From Zophobihabitans entericus (GTDB taxonomy: Bacteria; Pseudomonadota; Gammaproteobacteria; Enterobacterales; Orbaceae), in NCBI RefSeq assembly GCF_011745665.1, contig NZ_CP050253.1, positions 347,418-411,417 of the forward strand: 64,000 nucleotides of DNA, given 5' to 3'. Shown in pieces: positions 38,842 through 52,165 of this stretch. Below the pieces are notes generated by a model. The model saw only the letters and a program-made list of their open reading frames with translations. It had not been told where the DNA came from and did not search any database. A program made the translations under genes and the position numbers. The first letter of the stretch is position 1, and every line of letters starts with the position of its first letter.

Positions 38842-40281
38842 ATGAGTAAAATCAATAATCCTATAACAACGATGAGTGCATTAGAGCTATCTAAAGCAAT
38901 TAAAGGTAAGCAAGTATCATGTGTTGAAGTCATGAATGCTTATTTAGATAAAATTGATGTGCTTAACCCGAAAGTAAATGCCATTGTTGCATTACAAGAT
39001 CGTGATGATTTAGTAAAACAAGCAAAAGAGAAAGATCAAGAACTTGCAGCTGGCAAATATGCTGGATGGATGCACGGCTTCCCTCATGCTGTAAAAGATT
39101 TATCAGCAGTAAAAGGGATTGTCATGAGTAATGGTAGTCCACTGTTTAAAAACTTTGTTCCAGAAGCTGATTCAGTAATGGTAAGTCGCATCAGAAAAGC
39201 GGGCGCTATTATGATCGGTAAAACGAATACTCCTGAATTTGGTCTTGGTTCTAATACCAAAAACCCTGTTTACGGTACAACATTCAATGCTTATGACCAA
39301 TCTAAAACATCTGGTGGTAGTAGTGGTGGTGCAGCAGTAGCGCTTGCATTACAAATGGTCCCAAGCGCTGATGGCAGCGATATGATGGGTTCACTACGTA
39401 ATCCAGCTGCGTTTAATAACGTCATTGGTTTTAGACCAACTCAAGGCCGTGTTCCTTTTGGACCTGGTCCGGAAGTGTGGTTCTCACAACTTGGTTATGA
39501 AGGGCCTATGGGTCGTAATATTGCTGATACGGCAGAATTACTGAAAACTCAATCAGGTTTTGATTCTCGTGTTCCATTATCACTTGGTGATCCACTGGCG
39601 GAATTTGGTGTTCCACCGAAAAAACTCCGTATTGGTTGGTTAAAAGATATGGATGGTGGTTTAGACTTTGAGAAAGGGATTATTCCACTTTGTGAAAAAG
39701 CATTAAAAGTCTTTACTGATATGGGCCACATCGTTGAAGAAGTTAAACTTGATGTGACTCAGGAATTTATCTGGTCAACATGGTTAACTCAACGCCACTG
39801 GACAGTGTCTAATGGTTTACGTGTGTTTTATAACGACGCAGAAAAACGTAAATTATTAAAACCAGAAGCAATCTGGGAAATTGAAGGAGGCTTAAACTTA
39901 ACGGGTCAGGACGTGTTCCAGGCAGGTGTTCGCCGTACGACAATTTATCAGGCATTTAATAAATTATTTGCATCTTATGACATTCTTGTGCTTCCAACAG
40001 CTCAAATGTTCCCATTTGATCCAACTAACCACTCACCAATGGAACTTAATGGTAAGAAACTAGACACTTACCACCGTTATATGGAAGTGGTAACGCCGGG
40101 TACATTATCTGGTTGTCCGGTTCTGAATGTACCAGTTGGATTCAACGAAAAAGGCCTGCCAATGGGTATGCAATTGATCGGCCCATATGCTAAAGATATG
40201 GAACTTCTTAACATTGGTTATGTTTATGAGCAAGCGACTCGCTGGAATCTTGATCATAAACCGGCACTATTAAAAGATTAA
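38842..40281 (+). CDS. Amidase-signature hydrolase beside the malonate operon
   Basis: A 479-residue amidase of the Ser-cisSer-Lys family. The signature region is intact: Lys in HAVKDLSAV, then SKTSGGSSGGAAVALALQMVPSADGSDMMGSLRNPAAFN, which holds the cis-Ser and nucleophilic Ser. Such enzymes hydrolyse carboxamides or ureido acids. I use the ATG at 38842 with AGAGGAAG upstream, rather than the ATG at 38824. Divergent from mdcA, it could release malonate from malonamate (as rhizobial malonamidase does) or ureidomalonate; it could also be an unrelated broad amidase. Confidence 0.88.
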   Translation: MSKINNPITTMSALELSKAIKGKQVSCVEVMNAYLDKIDVLNPKVNAIVALQDRDDLVKQAKEKDQELAAGKYAGWMHGFPHAVKDLSAVKGIVMSNGSPLFKNFVPEADSVMVSRIRKAGAIMIGKTNTPEFGLGSNTKNPVYGTTFNAYDQSKTSGGSSGGAAVALALQMVPSADGSDMMGSLRNPAAFNNVIGFRPTQGRVPFGPGPEVWFSQLGYEGPMGRNIADTAELLKTQSGFDSRVPLSLGDPLAEFGVPPKKLRIGWLKDMDGGLDFEKGIIPLCEKALKVFTDMGHIVEEVKLDVTQEFIWSTWLTQRHWTVSNGLRVFYNDAEKRKLLKPEAIWEIEGGLNLTGQDVFQAGVRRTTIYQAFNKLFASYDILVLPTAQMFPFDPTNHSPMELNGKKLDTYHRYMEVVTPGTLSGCPVLNVPVGFNEKGLPMGMQLIGPYAKDMELLNIGYVYEQATRWNLDHKPALLKD

Positions 40282-40296
40282 TTAATACATAATCCT

Positions 40297-40343
40297 CACA
40301 ACCATATCAAAAGAGCACTGCACTCTTTGCCGATATGGTTGTG
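40297..40343 (+). terminator. Long hairpin after the amidase gene
   Basis: A perfect 12-bp stem (CACAACCATATC/GATATGGTTGTG) with an inner AAAGAG/CTCTTT stem. There is no T-run, so termination efficiency is uncertain. Confidence 0.55.
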
Positions 40344-40444
40344 AATATCTAAATATTTTAATTTATTAAATCCTATTTATTAGGTGTGGCTCTCTATTTT
40401 CGATCAACTGTAGATTGTATCGTTAGAGTAAGAGCAGGTATGTG

Positions 40445-41338
40445 ATGAACTCAATAATCAAATATGTTTTTATGGTTGCATTTGCAGCCGCGTGTAACGG
40501 TTTACTTTCAATTATCTTCAAATTTGCCCTTAATGATCATGTCAACACAAGTTACTTATTATTAATTGGCGCAACCATCGCAGTTATCTTTTTTGCTTTA
40601 ATTATTTTTATCAAAAAAAACGTCTATTTTAATCTAAGGCAGTGTTTACCTTTAGTTATTGTGGGCTTATTTCTGGGAGCAACAGCATTTACTTTTTCTA
40701 AAGCGGTGGAGAATTTATCTGCATCAATGGCGGTATTGTTGCAATTTCAGTTCACCTGGATTGCGATTGTCATCAATGCCGTTTATTGTCGGCAGATACC
40801 AAGTAAGACCAAGGTCTTTGCCATTGTACTGATTTTAATTGGTACTGTATTTGCGACCAATATTATCGGTAGTGGTGAGGCAATTCATTTATCAATAGTG
40901 GGCGTTGTATTTGGCTTATTATGTGCTAGTTGTTTTGGTTTTTATATTTTTGCTAATGAGCACATTCAGGCAGATTTACACTGGTCATTAAGAGCATTTT
41001 ATATCATGGTAGGTTCATTGATTTTTACGATCATCATTACTGTGCCAGATATTATGTCTAACCCGCAAATTGAAGGTCAGGCATCTCTTGCAATAACATT
41101 AACGCATAGCTCTATTTTGGCTTTATTTGGGTATTGTATCCCGATTGTCTTTTTTGCTATTGGTATTCCAAAAGTAGGGGCGACAATTAGCGCTATGTTA
41201 AGTGCTCTGGAACTTCCGGTTGCTATTATTGCAGCCATGTTTTTACTCCATGAGAGTGTTTCGATTCTACAGTGGGTTGGGGTTATTCTGATTGTGATTA
41301 GTTTATTAATCAGAGAGCCTAAGAAAGCAACTCACTGA
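40445..41338 (+). CDS. DMT-superfamily (EamA) transporter
   Basis: A 297-residue inner-membrane protein with ten predicted helices in two repeats, typical of EamA/drug-metabolite transporters, which mostly export amino acids or metabolites. FKFALNDHVNTSYLLLIGA and the second-repeat segment PKVGATISAMLSALELPVAIIAAMFLLHESVSILQWVGVILIV are characteristic. The ATG at 40445 is preferred over the adjacent GTG. It lies between the amidase and the LysR regulator. It may export a product of malonate-precursor use, but no substrate can be assigned. Confidence 0.88.
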   Translation: MNSIIKYVFMVAFAAACNGLLSIIFKFALNDHVNTSYLLLIGATIAVIFFALIIFIKKNVYFNLRQCLPLVIVGLFLGATAFTFSKAVENLSASMAVLLQFQFTWIAIVINAVYCRQIPSKTKVFAIVLILIGTVFATNIIGSGEAIHLSIVGVVFGLLCASCFGFYIFANEHIQADLHWSLRAFYIMVGSLIFTIIITVPDIMSNPQIEGQASLAITLTHSSILALFGYCIPIVFFAIGIPKVGATISAMLSALELPVAIIAAMFLLHESVSILQWVGVILIVISLLIREPKKATH

Positions 41339-41398
41339 TCATTTTTACTAATTAACGCGTATTAATCAATACGCGTTAATTTAAGTCGTACTTTTAAC

Positions 41399-42319
41399 TT
41401 ATTGTTGTGCCATAGTTCTGGCGTACATTCGACATTCAGCGGTTAACGCTAAAAGATTTGGATCGTGTTCGCGGTTACGTAAAAAAGCCAGAATAATTTT
41501 TTGTTTGGCTCGGTATTCCTGATTCAGCGGTAGTAATCGAACATTATTTTCATATACCTTTCTCATTCTTCCTGGAATAAGTGCATAACCTACACCTGCC
41601 TGTACTAAACTCAACATAGAGAATATATCATGCACCTGTACGGCAATTTTGGGCTCAAATCCAGCGATACGGAAACACTCCTGTAACTCATAATAGGAGC
41701 CAAAGCCTTCAGTGAGCGCCACAAATGATTCATGTTTAAGATTACGAAGGTCAACGGATTCATCCGGTGACAGTGCTGAATTGATTGGGGCGGCCAGAAA
41801 GATTTCATCTTCTAAAAGTGGCAGACTCTCATAACGCTGATGATCAAATGTCGATCGTGGTTGATGAATTAGTACAGCATCAAGCTGTTGTTCATCCAGC
41901 TTTGTTAATAGTTCCTGATTGGAACCCATAATCAGTTTAATTTCGGTATTAGGCCGGCGAGCTTTCATATTACTCATAATTGTTGGTACAGTTTGTAGCA
42001 TGAGTGAATATAAGCAACCTAAGCGTAGTGACATTTGCCCAAAACCGGCAGAAGCACGAGTTGCCTGAATTCCACGTTCCATCAACTCTAAGATATTTCT
42101 ACTATAATCAGCAAGTACAGTGGCACTATCCATCGGTAGAAGGTTACGTCCTTTATGGACAAACAGAGGGCAGCGCAGTCCTTCTTCAAGAGAATGCAAA
42201 GCGCGGTGCACACTAACTGGGCTTAAGCCAAGTTGTTCTGCACTTCGTGCAATATTTTGTTTTTCCATATAAGCTAGAAATATTTCTAATTTACGGAAAG
42301 TGATTTCGCTATCAATCAT
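41399..42319 (-). CDS. mdcR: LysR-type regulator, probable malonate island activator
   Basis: A 306-residue LTTR. The helix-turn-helix is at about residues 18-48 (NIARSAEQLGLSPVSVHRALHSLEEGLRCPLF), and the effector domain covers the rest, with an aromatic-poor ligand pocket region ALIPGRMRKVYENNVRLLPL. It is divergent from mdcB and surrounded by malonate genes, which supports the role of MdcR, the malonate-responsive activator of Klebsiella-type mdc operons. The symbol rests on context more than on a recognised residue pattern. Confidence 0.75.
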   Translation of the reverse strand: MIDSEITFRKLEIFLAYMEKQNIARSAEQLGLSPVSVHRALHSLEEGLRCPLFVHKGRNLLPMDSATVLADYSRNILELMERGIQATRASAGFGQMSLRLGCLYSLMLQTVPTIMSNMKARRPNTEIKLIMGSNQELLTKLDEQQLDAVLIHQPRSTFDHQRYESLPLLEDEIFLAAPINSALSPDESVDLRNLKHESFVALTEGFGSYYELQECFRIAGFEPKIAVQVHDIFSMLSLVQAGVGYALIPGRMRKVYENNVRLLPLNQEYRAKQKIILAFLRNREHDPNLLALTAECRMYARTMAQQ

Positions 42320-42363
42320 AGAGCCCTCTGCTGGACAATAAATACAGTAATAAAACTAACTTC

Positions 42364-42391
42364 ACTTATTTAATGAGTAATTTAAATAAGT
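42364..42391. promoter_or_regulatory. Palindromic operator candidate between mdcR and mdcB
   Basis: ACTTATTTAA and TTAAATAAGT are perfect 10-bp arms around an 8-base spacer, 45 bases upstream of the regulator start. This is the size and position expected for autoregulation by a LysR protein. Confidence 0.55.
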
Positions 42392-42491
42392 TGTTATATC
42401 TTAGTCAATAAATGAAAGATAAATTGAGTTTGAGTTAACATTATTGAACAATTTTTATTACTCTTAAGTTAACGATCAGACACAAGGTTTA

Positions 42492-42515
42492 ATTAACATT
42501 TCAGTGAATGTTGAT
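42492..42515. promoter_or_regulatory. Second palindrome, close to mdcB
   Basis: ATTAACATT and AATGTTGAT (one mismatch) flank TCAGTG, about 60 bases before the mdcB start. It could be a second regulator site controlling mdcB. Confidence 0.45.
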
Positions 42516-42575
42516 TGATACTATTATAGAATCGATAAGTTATTTATACGGGTTTGTTAAAATGAGTGAATATAA

Positions 42576-43475
42576 ATGACTAATAAACAATCTTTAGAGC
42601 TCTCTCCTTCAGTCGTTTTAACCTCCTCTCCGGCCCAACTTACCGGGCAAGCTCTGCAGAGAGAAGTTGACTTAACGCCCAAACCAGGACTGGTTGATCG
42701 CAATAATTCCGGTGCTCATAAAGATATGGATTATGGATTGTTCTTATCCAGTATTAACGCAATTATTCCCTTTTTCGATCAATTTTATTATACCGGTAAG
42801 CAATACGCAGATATCCCTGTCACTGATTTTCTGGCTAAAATTCGACCTGTCGGCATTGCCTGTGAGCAAGCGATGTTTAATGCGACTAAAGGTGTTAATA
42901 CCCATAAAGGCGCAATTTTTGCCTTTGGCTTATTCTGCTCCGTTATTGGTCGTCTGGATCAACAACAGAAAAAAGTGAATGTCACGTCAATTTGTGATGA
43001 AGTGGCATCAGTATGTACAGGCCTTGTTGAAAAAGAACTTAATCAAACCGTGAAAGTAAATACTGTCGGAGAACGTCTGTTCAAACAGTTTGGCTTCACT
43101 GGAGCAAGAGGAGAGGCTGCTAGTGGTTATGCTACAATAAGAGAGATTGCACTACCAACTTATATTAAGGCAAAAGCTAAAGGATATGACGAAGAAATGG
43201 TTTTATCTGAAACGCTGCTCCATTTATTTGCTTATAATAACGATACGAATGTTGTATCACGTGGTGGGCTTGCCGGATTACAGTTTCTGCAACAAAGCGC
43301 CAGAGGACTGATTCAACAGGGTGGCATGTTAAATTCTGACAATCATAAACAGTGGCAGGAATTAGATGTTGCCATGATTGAGCGCAATCTCAGTCCCGGC
43401 GGTAGTGCTGATTTACTAGCAGTAACCTGGTTCTTATCTCATTATAAAGACTCGTCTGATAGTGCATATTCTTAG
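42576..43475 (+). CDS. mdcB: Triphosphoribosyl-dephospho-CoA synthase MdcB
   Basis: MdcB (CitG family) makes 2'-(5''-triphosphoribosyl)-3'-dephospho-CoA from ATP and dephospho-CoA, the precursor loaded by MdcG. The 299-residue protein has the family motifs EVDLTPKPGLVDRNNSGAHKDM, TKGVNTHKGAIFAFG, GARGEAASGYATI and NDTNVVSRGG. The C-terminal LSPGGSADLLAVTWFL is also typical. In Klebsiella mdcB lies inside the operon; here it is alone, divergent from the regulator, with GAGTGA eight bases before the ATG. The rrn promoter region follows. Confidence 0.94.
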   Translation: MTNKQSLELSPSVVLTSSPAQLTGQALQREVDLTPKPGLVDRNNSGAHKDMDYGLFLSSINAIIPFFDQFYYTGKQYADIPVTDFLAKIRPVGIACEQAMFNATKGVNTHKGAIFAFGLFCSVIGRLDQQQKKVNVTSICDEVASVCTGLVEKELNQTVKVNTVGERLFKQFGFTGARGEAASGYATIREIALPTYIKAKAKGYDEEMVLSETLLHLFAYNNDTNVVSRGGLAGLQFLQQSARGLIQQGGMLNSDNHKQWQELDVAMIERNLSPGGSADLLAVTWFLSHYKDSSDSAYS

Positions 43476-43590
43476 GGAATTGATAGATTTCTTTGTGCGT
43501 AACATAACTTATTAAATGAGGGAAATTTAATAGATTTGTGGAAATAATGTTCAATTGAAATTTATTTACTACTTTCTCTTGAAAACAGTA

Positions 43591-43619
43591 TTGACATAAA
43601 AAAGGGTAAGGCGTAGTAT
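43591..43619 (+). promoter_or_regulatory. rRNA operon promoter
   Basis: TTGACA (43591-43596) and TAGTAT (43614-43619) are 17 bases apart, followed by the GC-rich discriminator ACGCAGCCC, a typical stringently controlled rrn promoter. The AT-rich stretch upstream (about 43545-43590) would act as UP element. Confidence 0.85.
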
Positions 43620-43667
43620 ACGCAGCCCTTGGACAGCGAAAGTTGAGAAGACTTTGAATCAGCTGTC

Positions 43668-43678
43668 AGCTCTTTAAA
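43668..43678 (+). promoter_or_regulatory. boxA antitermination site in the 16S leader
   Basis: AGCTCTTTAAA matches the boxA core (GCTCTTTA) bound by NusB/S10. About 20 bases later comes ACAATCTGTGTGGGCACTT, which matches the boxC region of enteric rrn leaders. Confidence 0.8.
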
Positions 43679-43815
43679 AACTTGAACAGACAATCTGTGT
43701 GGGCACTTACAGGACGAAAAATATAGTCTACGGACTTAAAAATTAAGTCTTGATGAGTGACACAAGAATCATTTGAAATGAAATTTATGTCAACATTCAT
43801 TGAGCATCAAACTTT

Positions 43816-45354
<1,539 letters not shown>

Positions 45355-45420
45355 CTACGAGTTTCTGTAAGTGTTCACACAGATTGTTTGTTTAACAGAA
45401 GAAAGAGAAATCACTTTATT

Positions 45421-45497
<77 letters not shown>

Positions 45498-45593
45498 ATT
45501 CCATTTATCCCTGGTGGTTAAGTGAATTGGAGATGCAACGCGACAACATAAAAGCGAACGCAATAACAGTAAAGTGACAAACTGACGTGAAAA

Positions 45594-45669
45594 GGGGCTA
45601 TAGCTCAGCTGGGAGAGCGCCTGCCTTGCACGCAGGAGGCCAGCGGTTCGATCCCGCTTAGCTCCACCA
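45594..45669 (+). tRNA. alaT: tRNA-Ala (anticodon TGC)
   Basis: A 76-base tRNA in the 16S-23S spacer. The acceptor stem is GGGGCTA/TAGCTCC, the anticodon loop CTTGCAC carries TGC, and the 3' CCA is encoded. The Ile-Ala pair is a common rrn spacer type. Confidence 0.98.
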
Positions 45670-45755
45670 TCCATTTCCGTTTTTATCTCTCTTTCAAACT
45701 TATCTCAAAGCACATTATGCATGAATAAAGATGTATGAGTGTGTTATGAGATAAT

Positions 45756-45770
45756 TGCTCTTTAACAATA
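45756..45770 (+). promoter_or_regulatory. boxA antitermination site before 23S
   Basis: TGCTCTTTAACAATA is identical to the E. coli boxA with its flank. It renews the antitermination complex before the 23S gene. Confidence 0.85.
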
Positions 45771-45901
45771 TGGAACAAGCTGAAAAAATAACGAGTTCTC
45801 GAGCTGGTTGTGCGGTGTGTATTGGTATTTTTATTGATACGTGCGGTATGACAGAGTAAGAGAGAAGACTTATAGCTGTTAGAGACATCTAAGAGTTGTA
45901 A

Positions 45902-48798
<2,897 letters not shown>

Positions 48799-48928
48799 AC
48801 AACTCTGAGGTGTTTTTGACGATAAGTGAAGACGCTGAGGGTTGACTTGTTATGTTGATATGGGGTAGCGCAGGCTATCGAGAGTATCATGACTCAGCTT
48901 GTTTTATGTTGAAGAGACAGACGGAATA

Positions 48929-49047
48929 TGTCTGGCTGCGATAACGCAATGGTCCCACCTGATCCCATGCCGAACTCAGAAGTGAAACGTTGTGGTGCCG
49001 ATGGTAGTGTGGGGAGTCCCCATGTGAGAGTAGGGAACAGCCAGGCT
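48929..49047 (+). rRNA. rrf: 5S ribosomal RNA
   Basis: About 119 bases from TGTCTGGCTGCG to CAGCCAGGCT. Helix I ends pair with one G-T wobble, and the core CCCATGCCGAACTCAGAAGT is exactly conserved. The ends are set by pairing and may be off by one or two bases. Confidence 0.95.
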
Positions 49048-49060
49048 TTTAACTATGAAT

Positions 49061-49088
49061 AGCCCAGTTTAGCGACTGGGCTTTTTTT
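49061..49088 (+). terminator. rRNA operon terminator
   Basis: An 8-bp stem (AGCCCAGT/ACTGGGCT) with a 6-base loop followed by TTTTTT, 13 bases after 5S rRNA. No further tRNA follows 5S. Confidence 0.93.
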
Positions 49089-49433
49089 ATGCCTGTGATT
49101 TGGGGTGGGATGCAGGTATGATATTGGTTTCATCTGGTGACACTTTACACGGTGGATATATACCACTTCTCCTATCTTGTTCTATTTTATCTATTTTCTT
49201 AAAACAATATATCTTCCAATTCAGGTAAAATTATAAATAGATGTTTCTTTTTTGCACTACTTCATCTATTCTGATCATGTTATCGAACTACTTTTTAATT
49301 TAAGCATAAATTGCCATAATTGCTTGATTTTAAGCCGAATGTAAGATTTTAGTAAATTTGACTGACATTTGTTTATTTATTAATAATAATGGCGCTTGTA
49401 TAACTGAATATAATAAAAGAAGTAGAAAATATT
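49089..49433. other. Gene-free interval before the CpxR-like gene
   Basis: About 345 AT-rich bases after the rrn terminator, without any coding signal. The last 100 bases contain the promoter described next; I see nothing else in the first 250. Confidence 0.7.
49341..49386 (+). promoter_or_regulatory. Promoter with CpxR-like box before the two-component operon
   Basis: TTGACT (49358-49363) and TAATAA (49381-49386) are 17 bases apart. Just upstream, GTAAG and GTAAA at 49341-49356 resemble the CpxR box GTAAA-N5-GTAAA but with 6 bases between, so autoregulation is possible rather than shown. Confidence 0.5.
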
Positions 49434-50126
49434 ATGATAAATATTCTATTAATTGATGATGACGTAGAGCTATCTCAAATGTTAGGTGAGTATTTAACGA
49501 ATGAAAGTTTTAATGTAAAAGTTGTGAATACAGGTTATCAGGGAATCGAAGAAGCGCTCTCTAACAAATATAAAGCAATTATTCTTGATATCATGCTACC
49601 GGATATAAGTGGTATTGATGTTTTAAAGCAAATTCGTAAAACTAGTCACCTTCCCGTCATTATGTTAACAGCCAAAGGCGACAATATTGATCGAGTCCTC
49701 GGTCTTGAACTTGGCGCTGATGATTATATCCCCAAACCTTGTTACCCAAGAGAGCTGCTTGCCAGACTTCGAGCTGTTTTGCGTCGTTTGGATGAACCCG
49801 CTTCTGAAACGACTTCAACGAGCGACAGTAAAAAGTTCTTTTATAAAGGCTTAGTTTTGGATGTTCCACAGCGTTTATGTTTATGGGATGACAAACCTAT
49901 TGATCTGACTTCAACTGAATTTAATTTGTTGGCATTATTGTTGAAAAACAGCGATCGTGTGGTCACTAAAGAAGAGTTATCTGAACAAGGTCTTGGGCGT
50001 ACCAGGGAATTGTATGATCGTAGTGTAGATGTTCATATTAGTAATATTCGTCAAAAATTGTCTCAGATTACTAATGGTGCAATTTCTATAGAAACAATTC
50101 GAGCTGTTGGCTATAGAATTCGTTAA
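49434..50126 (+). CDS. cpxR: OmpR-family response regulator, CpxR-like
   Basis: A 230-residue regulator with a receiver domain (acidic pocket DDD at residues 8-10, phospho-acceptor Asp52 in LDIMLP, switch Thr in MLTA, Lys in PKP) and a C-terminal winged helix (about 130-230). The stretch DRVLGLELGADDYIPKP and the DNA-binding part TSTEFNLLALLLKN and DVHISNIRQKL follow E. coli CpxR, which senses envelope stress through CpxA. The sensor kinase gene follows after 33 bases. No cpxP is in the neighbourhood. Confidence 0.85.
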   Translation: MINILLIDDDVELSQMLGEYLTNESFNVKVVNTGYQGIEEALSNKYKAIILDIMLPDISGIDVLKQIRKTSHLPVIMLTAKGDNIDRVLGLELGADDYIPKPCYPRELLARLRAVLRRLDEPASETTSTSDSKKFFYKGLVLDVPQRLCLWDDKPIDLTSTEFNLLALLLKNSDRVVTKEELSEQGLGRTRELYDRSVDVHISNIRQKLSQITNGAISIETIRAVGYRIR

Positions 50127-50159
50127 TATTGTTCTCACTAATACGCGTGAGTTAATGTT

Positions 50160-51443
50160 ATGAGTAGACGCCTGTTTTGGAAGATCCTGTTAACATTCTG
50201 GGTGATCTTCGTGATCGCCTTCCAAACCACATGGACACTATTTTATATCTATGTTGAAAAGAATCGTGAAGAGTTTCATGTTTCTACTAAAATTCAGATT
50301 ATCTCTCAATTAATCCACCTCTCAGGTACTGAAGAAGCTGATCGTTTTATTGCCAGCCTGCCAGAACCTGAGCGTTATTATTATGATATTCTGTTAATTC
50401 CTCTGGAAGAAACTCAAAAACAGTTTTGGGAAGATAATTATCTTTTTTATGATTATAAACAAGCGGCGACATCACCAGATGGGGTGACTTATTTGGTGGC
50501 TTTTGCTGATATTGGTGATAATAAAAAAAGCCAGTTACTCTTTAATATGCCCATACCTTTAATACTGATGGGCGGATTCAGTGGATTAATTTTTAGTGTT
50601 TTACTCACCTGGAACTTAACACGACCTTTAAAAGTTCTGCAACGTGGTTTTTCTCGCGTTGCTCAGGGTGATCTTTCTGTGAGGCTGTTTTCTAAATTAC
50701 GTCGTCGCCATGATGAGCTTAGTGACGTAGCGCGTGATTTTGATCTGATGGTTGAGCACTTACATATTCTCATGACAGAAAGACAAATGTTACTCGACGA
50801 TGTCTCTCATGAACTTAGAACACCATTGGCACGTTTACAACTTGCAATCGGTTTAGCCCAACAAAATAAACAGAATATTGAAAGTTCATTACAGCGGATT
50901 GAACTGGAATCACAAAGACTTGATCGACTTATTGGTGAAATATTGTCGTTTTCCCGTTCTCAGATTGAAGACCGTCTGGATGAATATTTTGACCTGAAAG
51001 ACTTATTAATTATTGTGGTCAGTGATGCTTCTTATGAAGGTCAGACACAAAATATTAAAGTCAAATTTGAGGCCTCACCACTCATAAAGCATTCAATTAT
51101 TAAAGGTAATGCGGAGCAAATTCGGCGGGCAATTGAAAATATTATTCGTAATGCTATGAAGTATTCTAATCGTGGTAATAAAGTCTCTATTTCATTAAAA
51201 GAAATCGGCAAGTTCTTACAAATTGATGTTAAAGATCAGGGACCGGGTGTTGAAGAGAGCAAACTATCACGTATTTTTGAGCCGTTTGTTCGTATTCCGA
51301 CCCCAAATATCGCTAAAGGTTATGGACTGGGGCTGGCCATTGCACGCAAAACTGTTCAGGCACACAATGGCACAATTCAGGCTACAAATATTAGTTCCGG
51401 TGGCTTACAAGTCACGATTAAAATTCCATACTGGAGTGACTAG
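50160..51443 (+). CDS. cpxA: Sensor histidine kinase, CpxA-like
   Basis: A 427-residue inner-membrane kinase that should phosphorylate the preceding regulator. TM1 is at about residues 7-30, and the periplasmic sensor covers about 31-130, shorter than in E. coli CpxA. TM2 is at about 131-152. A HAMP domain follows, then the phosphorylated His217 in DDVSHELRTPLARL and the ATPase motifs NIIRNAMKYS, DQGPGV and GYGLGLAIA. The short sensor domain suggests a reduced signal range. Its last 4 bases overlap the end of the convergent carboxypeptidase gene. Confidence 0.85.
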   Translation: MSRRLFWKILLTFWVIFVIAFQTTWTLFYIYVEKNREEFHVSTKIQIISQLIHLSGTEEADRFIASLPEPERYYYDILLIPLEETQKQFWEDNYLFYDYKQAATSPDGVTYLVAFADIGDNKKSQLLFNMPIPLILMGGFSGLIFSVLLTWNLTRPLKVLQRGFSRVAQGDLSVRLFSKLRRRHDELSDVARDFDLMVEHLHILMTERQMLLDDVSHELRTPLARLQLAIGLAQQNKQNIESSLQRIELESQRLDRLIGEILSFSRSQIEDRLDEYFDLKDLLIIVVSDASYEGQTQNIKVKFEASPLIKHSIIKGNAEQIRRAIENIIRNAMKYSNRGNKVSISLKEIGKFLQIDVKDQGPGVEESKLSRIFEPFVRIPTPNIAKGYGLGLAIARKTVQAHNGTIQATNISSGGLQVTIKIPYWSD

Positions 51444-52165
51444 TAGCAATCTGTATTAACCGAAAGTACGTATTGTCCCAGCAGGGTTTTTAAATCTAAC
51501 TCTTTATGACCGGCAAAATTTAATTTATTAATAATCACTTCCGGCTGTGTCTCAAGGAGATATTTATATCTGGCAATATATTGCTTTGCGATAGGCCTGT
51601 AAGACCAGTGCCACTCTTCAGGTAAGTAACCAGCGTCACGCCCTTCATTAAAAGCCTGGCAAAAACCGTATTTAGGCATATTTTCCACTAACCATTGATA
51701 AAGAATTTTACCCTTCGGATCTTGCTGGAAATAACTGGAAGATACGCTGGTAATATCTACATCAGTTCCCCAGTGATGGCGTGATGAGCCTGGCATTGAC
51801 GAATATTGTAAAATATCTGCTGCTGTTTGCGTTGCATTATTATATTTAGGATAGAGACTATTCCATTTACGCTGCCAAATACCATTTTGGTAAGTGTAGT
51901 TACGTGTTGCACTGACAATCACAAAAGGGATATTGGGATGAGCCGCTTTAAAAGCGTGATAAGCTTCAATCAGCTTATTCAATGGTTCTTTTTGTAAATA
52001 CATACCTGTTTTATTAACCGGTAAAATCGTTGAGTCTAGAGCTACATAATTTGGATGGCTCTTTTCATTAAATTGTCCGATTAATTCATCTAACTGAATA
52101 ACTTGTTGTGTGCTCATAGAATAAAAAGAAATAGTTAGCAGTAAAGTTAAAATATATTTTTTCAT
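51440..52165 (-). CDS. D,D-/L,D-carboxypeptidase of the M15B (VanY) family
   Basis: A 241-residue exported zinc peptidase likely to trim peptidoglycan stem peptides in the periplasm. A signal peptide spans residues 1-20. The active site shows SRHHWGTDVD (Zn ligands His130 and Asp137) and EEWHWSY (catalytic Glu184, Zn ligand His186), and the substrate Arg region is SATRNYTYQNGIWQRKW. It is convergent with and touches the CpxA-like gene, and the Cpx pathway controls cell-wall enzymes in E. coli, so functional association is conceivable. Confidence 0.87.
   Translation of the reverse strand: MKKYILTLLLTISFYSMSTQQVIQLDELIGQFNEKSHPNYVALDSTILPVNKTGMYLQKEPLNKLIEAYHAFKAAHPNIPFVIVSATRNYTYQNGIWQRKWNSLYPKYNNATQTAADILQYSSMPGSSRHHWGTDVDITSVSSSYFQQDPKGKILYQWLVENMPKYGFCQAFNEGRDAGYLPEEWHWSYRPIAKQYIARYKYLLETQPEVIINKLNFAGHKELDLKTLLGQYVLSVNTDCY

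Noticed and set aside
41399..43475. Citrate lyase (citG/citX) assignment for the prosthetic-group genes
   Set aside because: mdcB and mdcG resemble CitG/CitX, but all neighbours are malonate decarboxylase subunits and no citC, citD, citE or citF is present.
45670..45901. Additional tRNA or small gene in the spacer before 23S
   Set aside because: No tRNA fold is visible; the stretch contains boxA and 23S leader sequence only.
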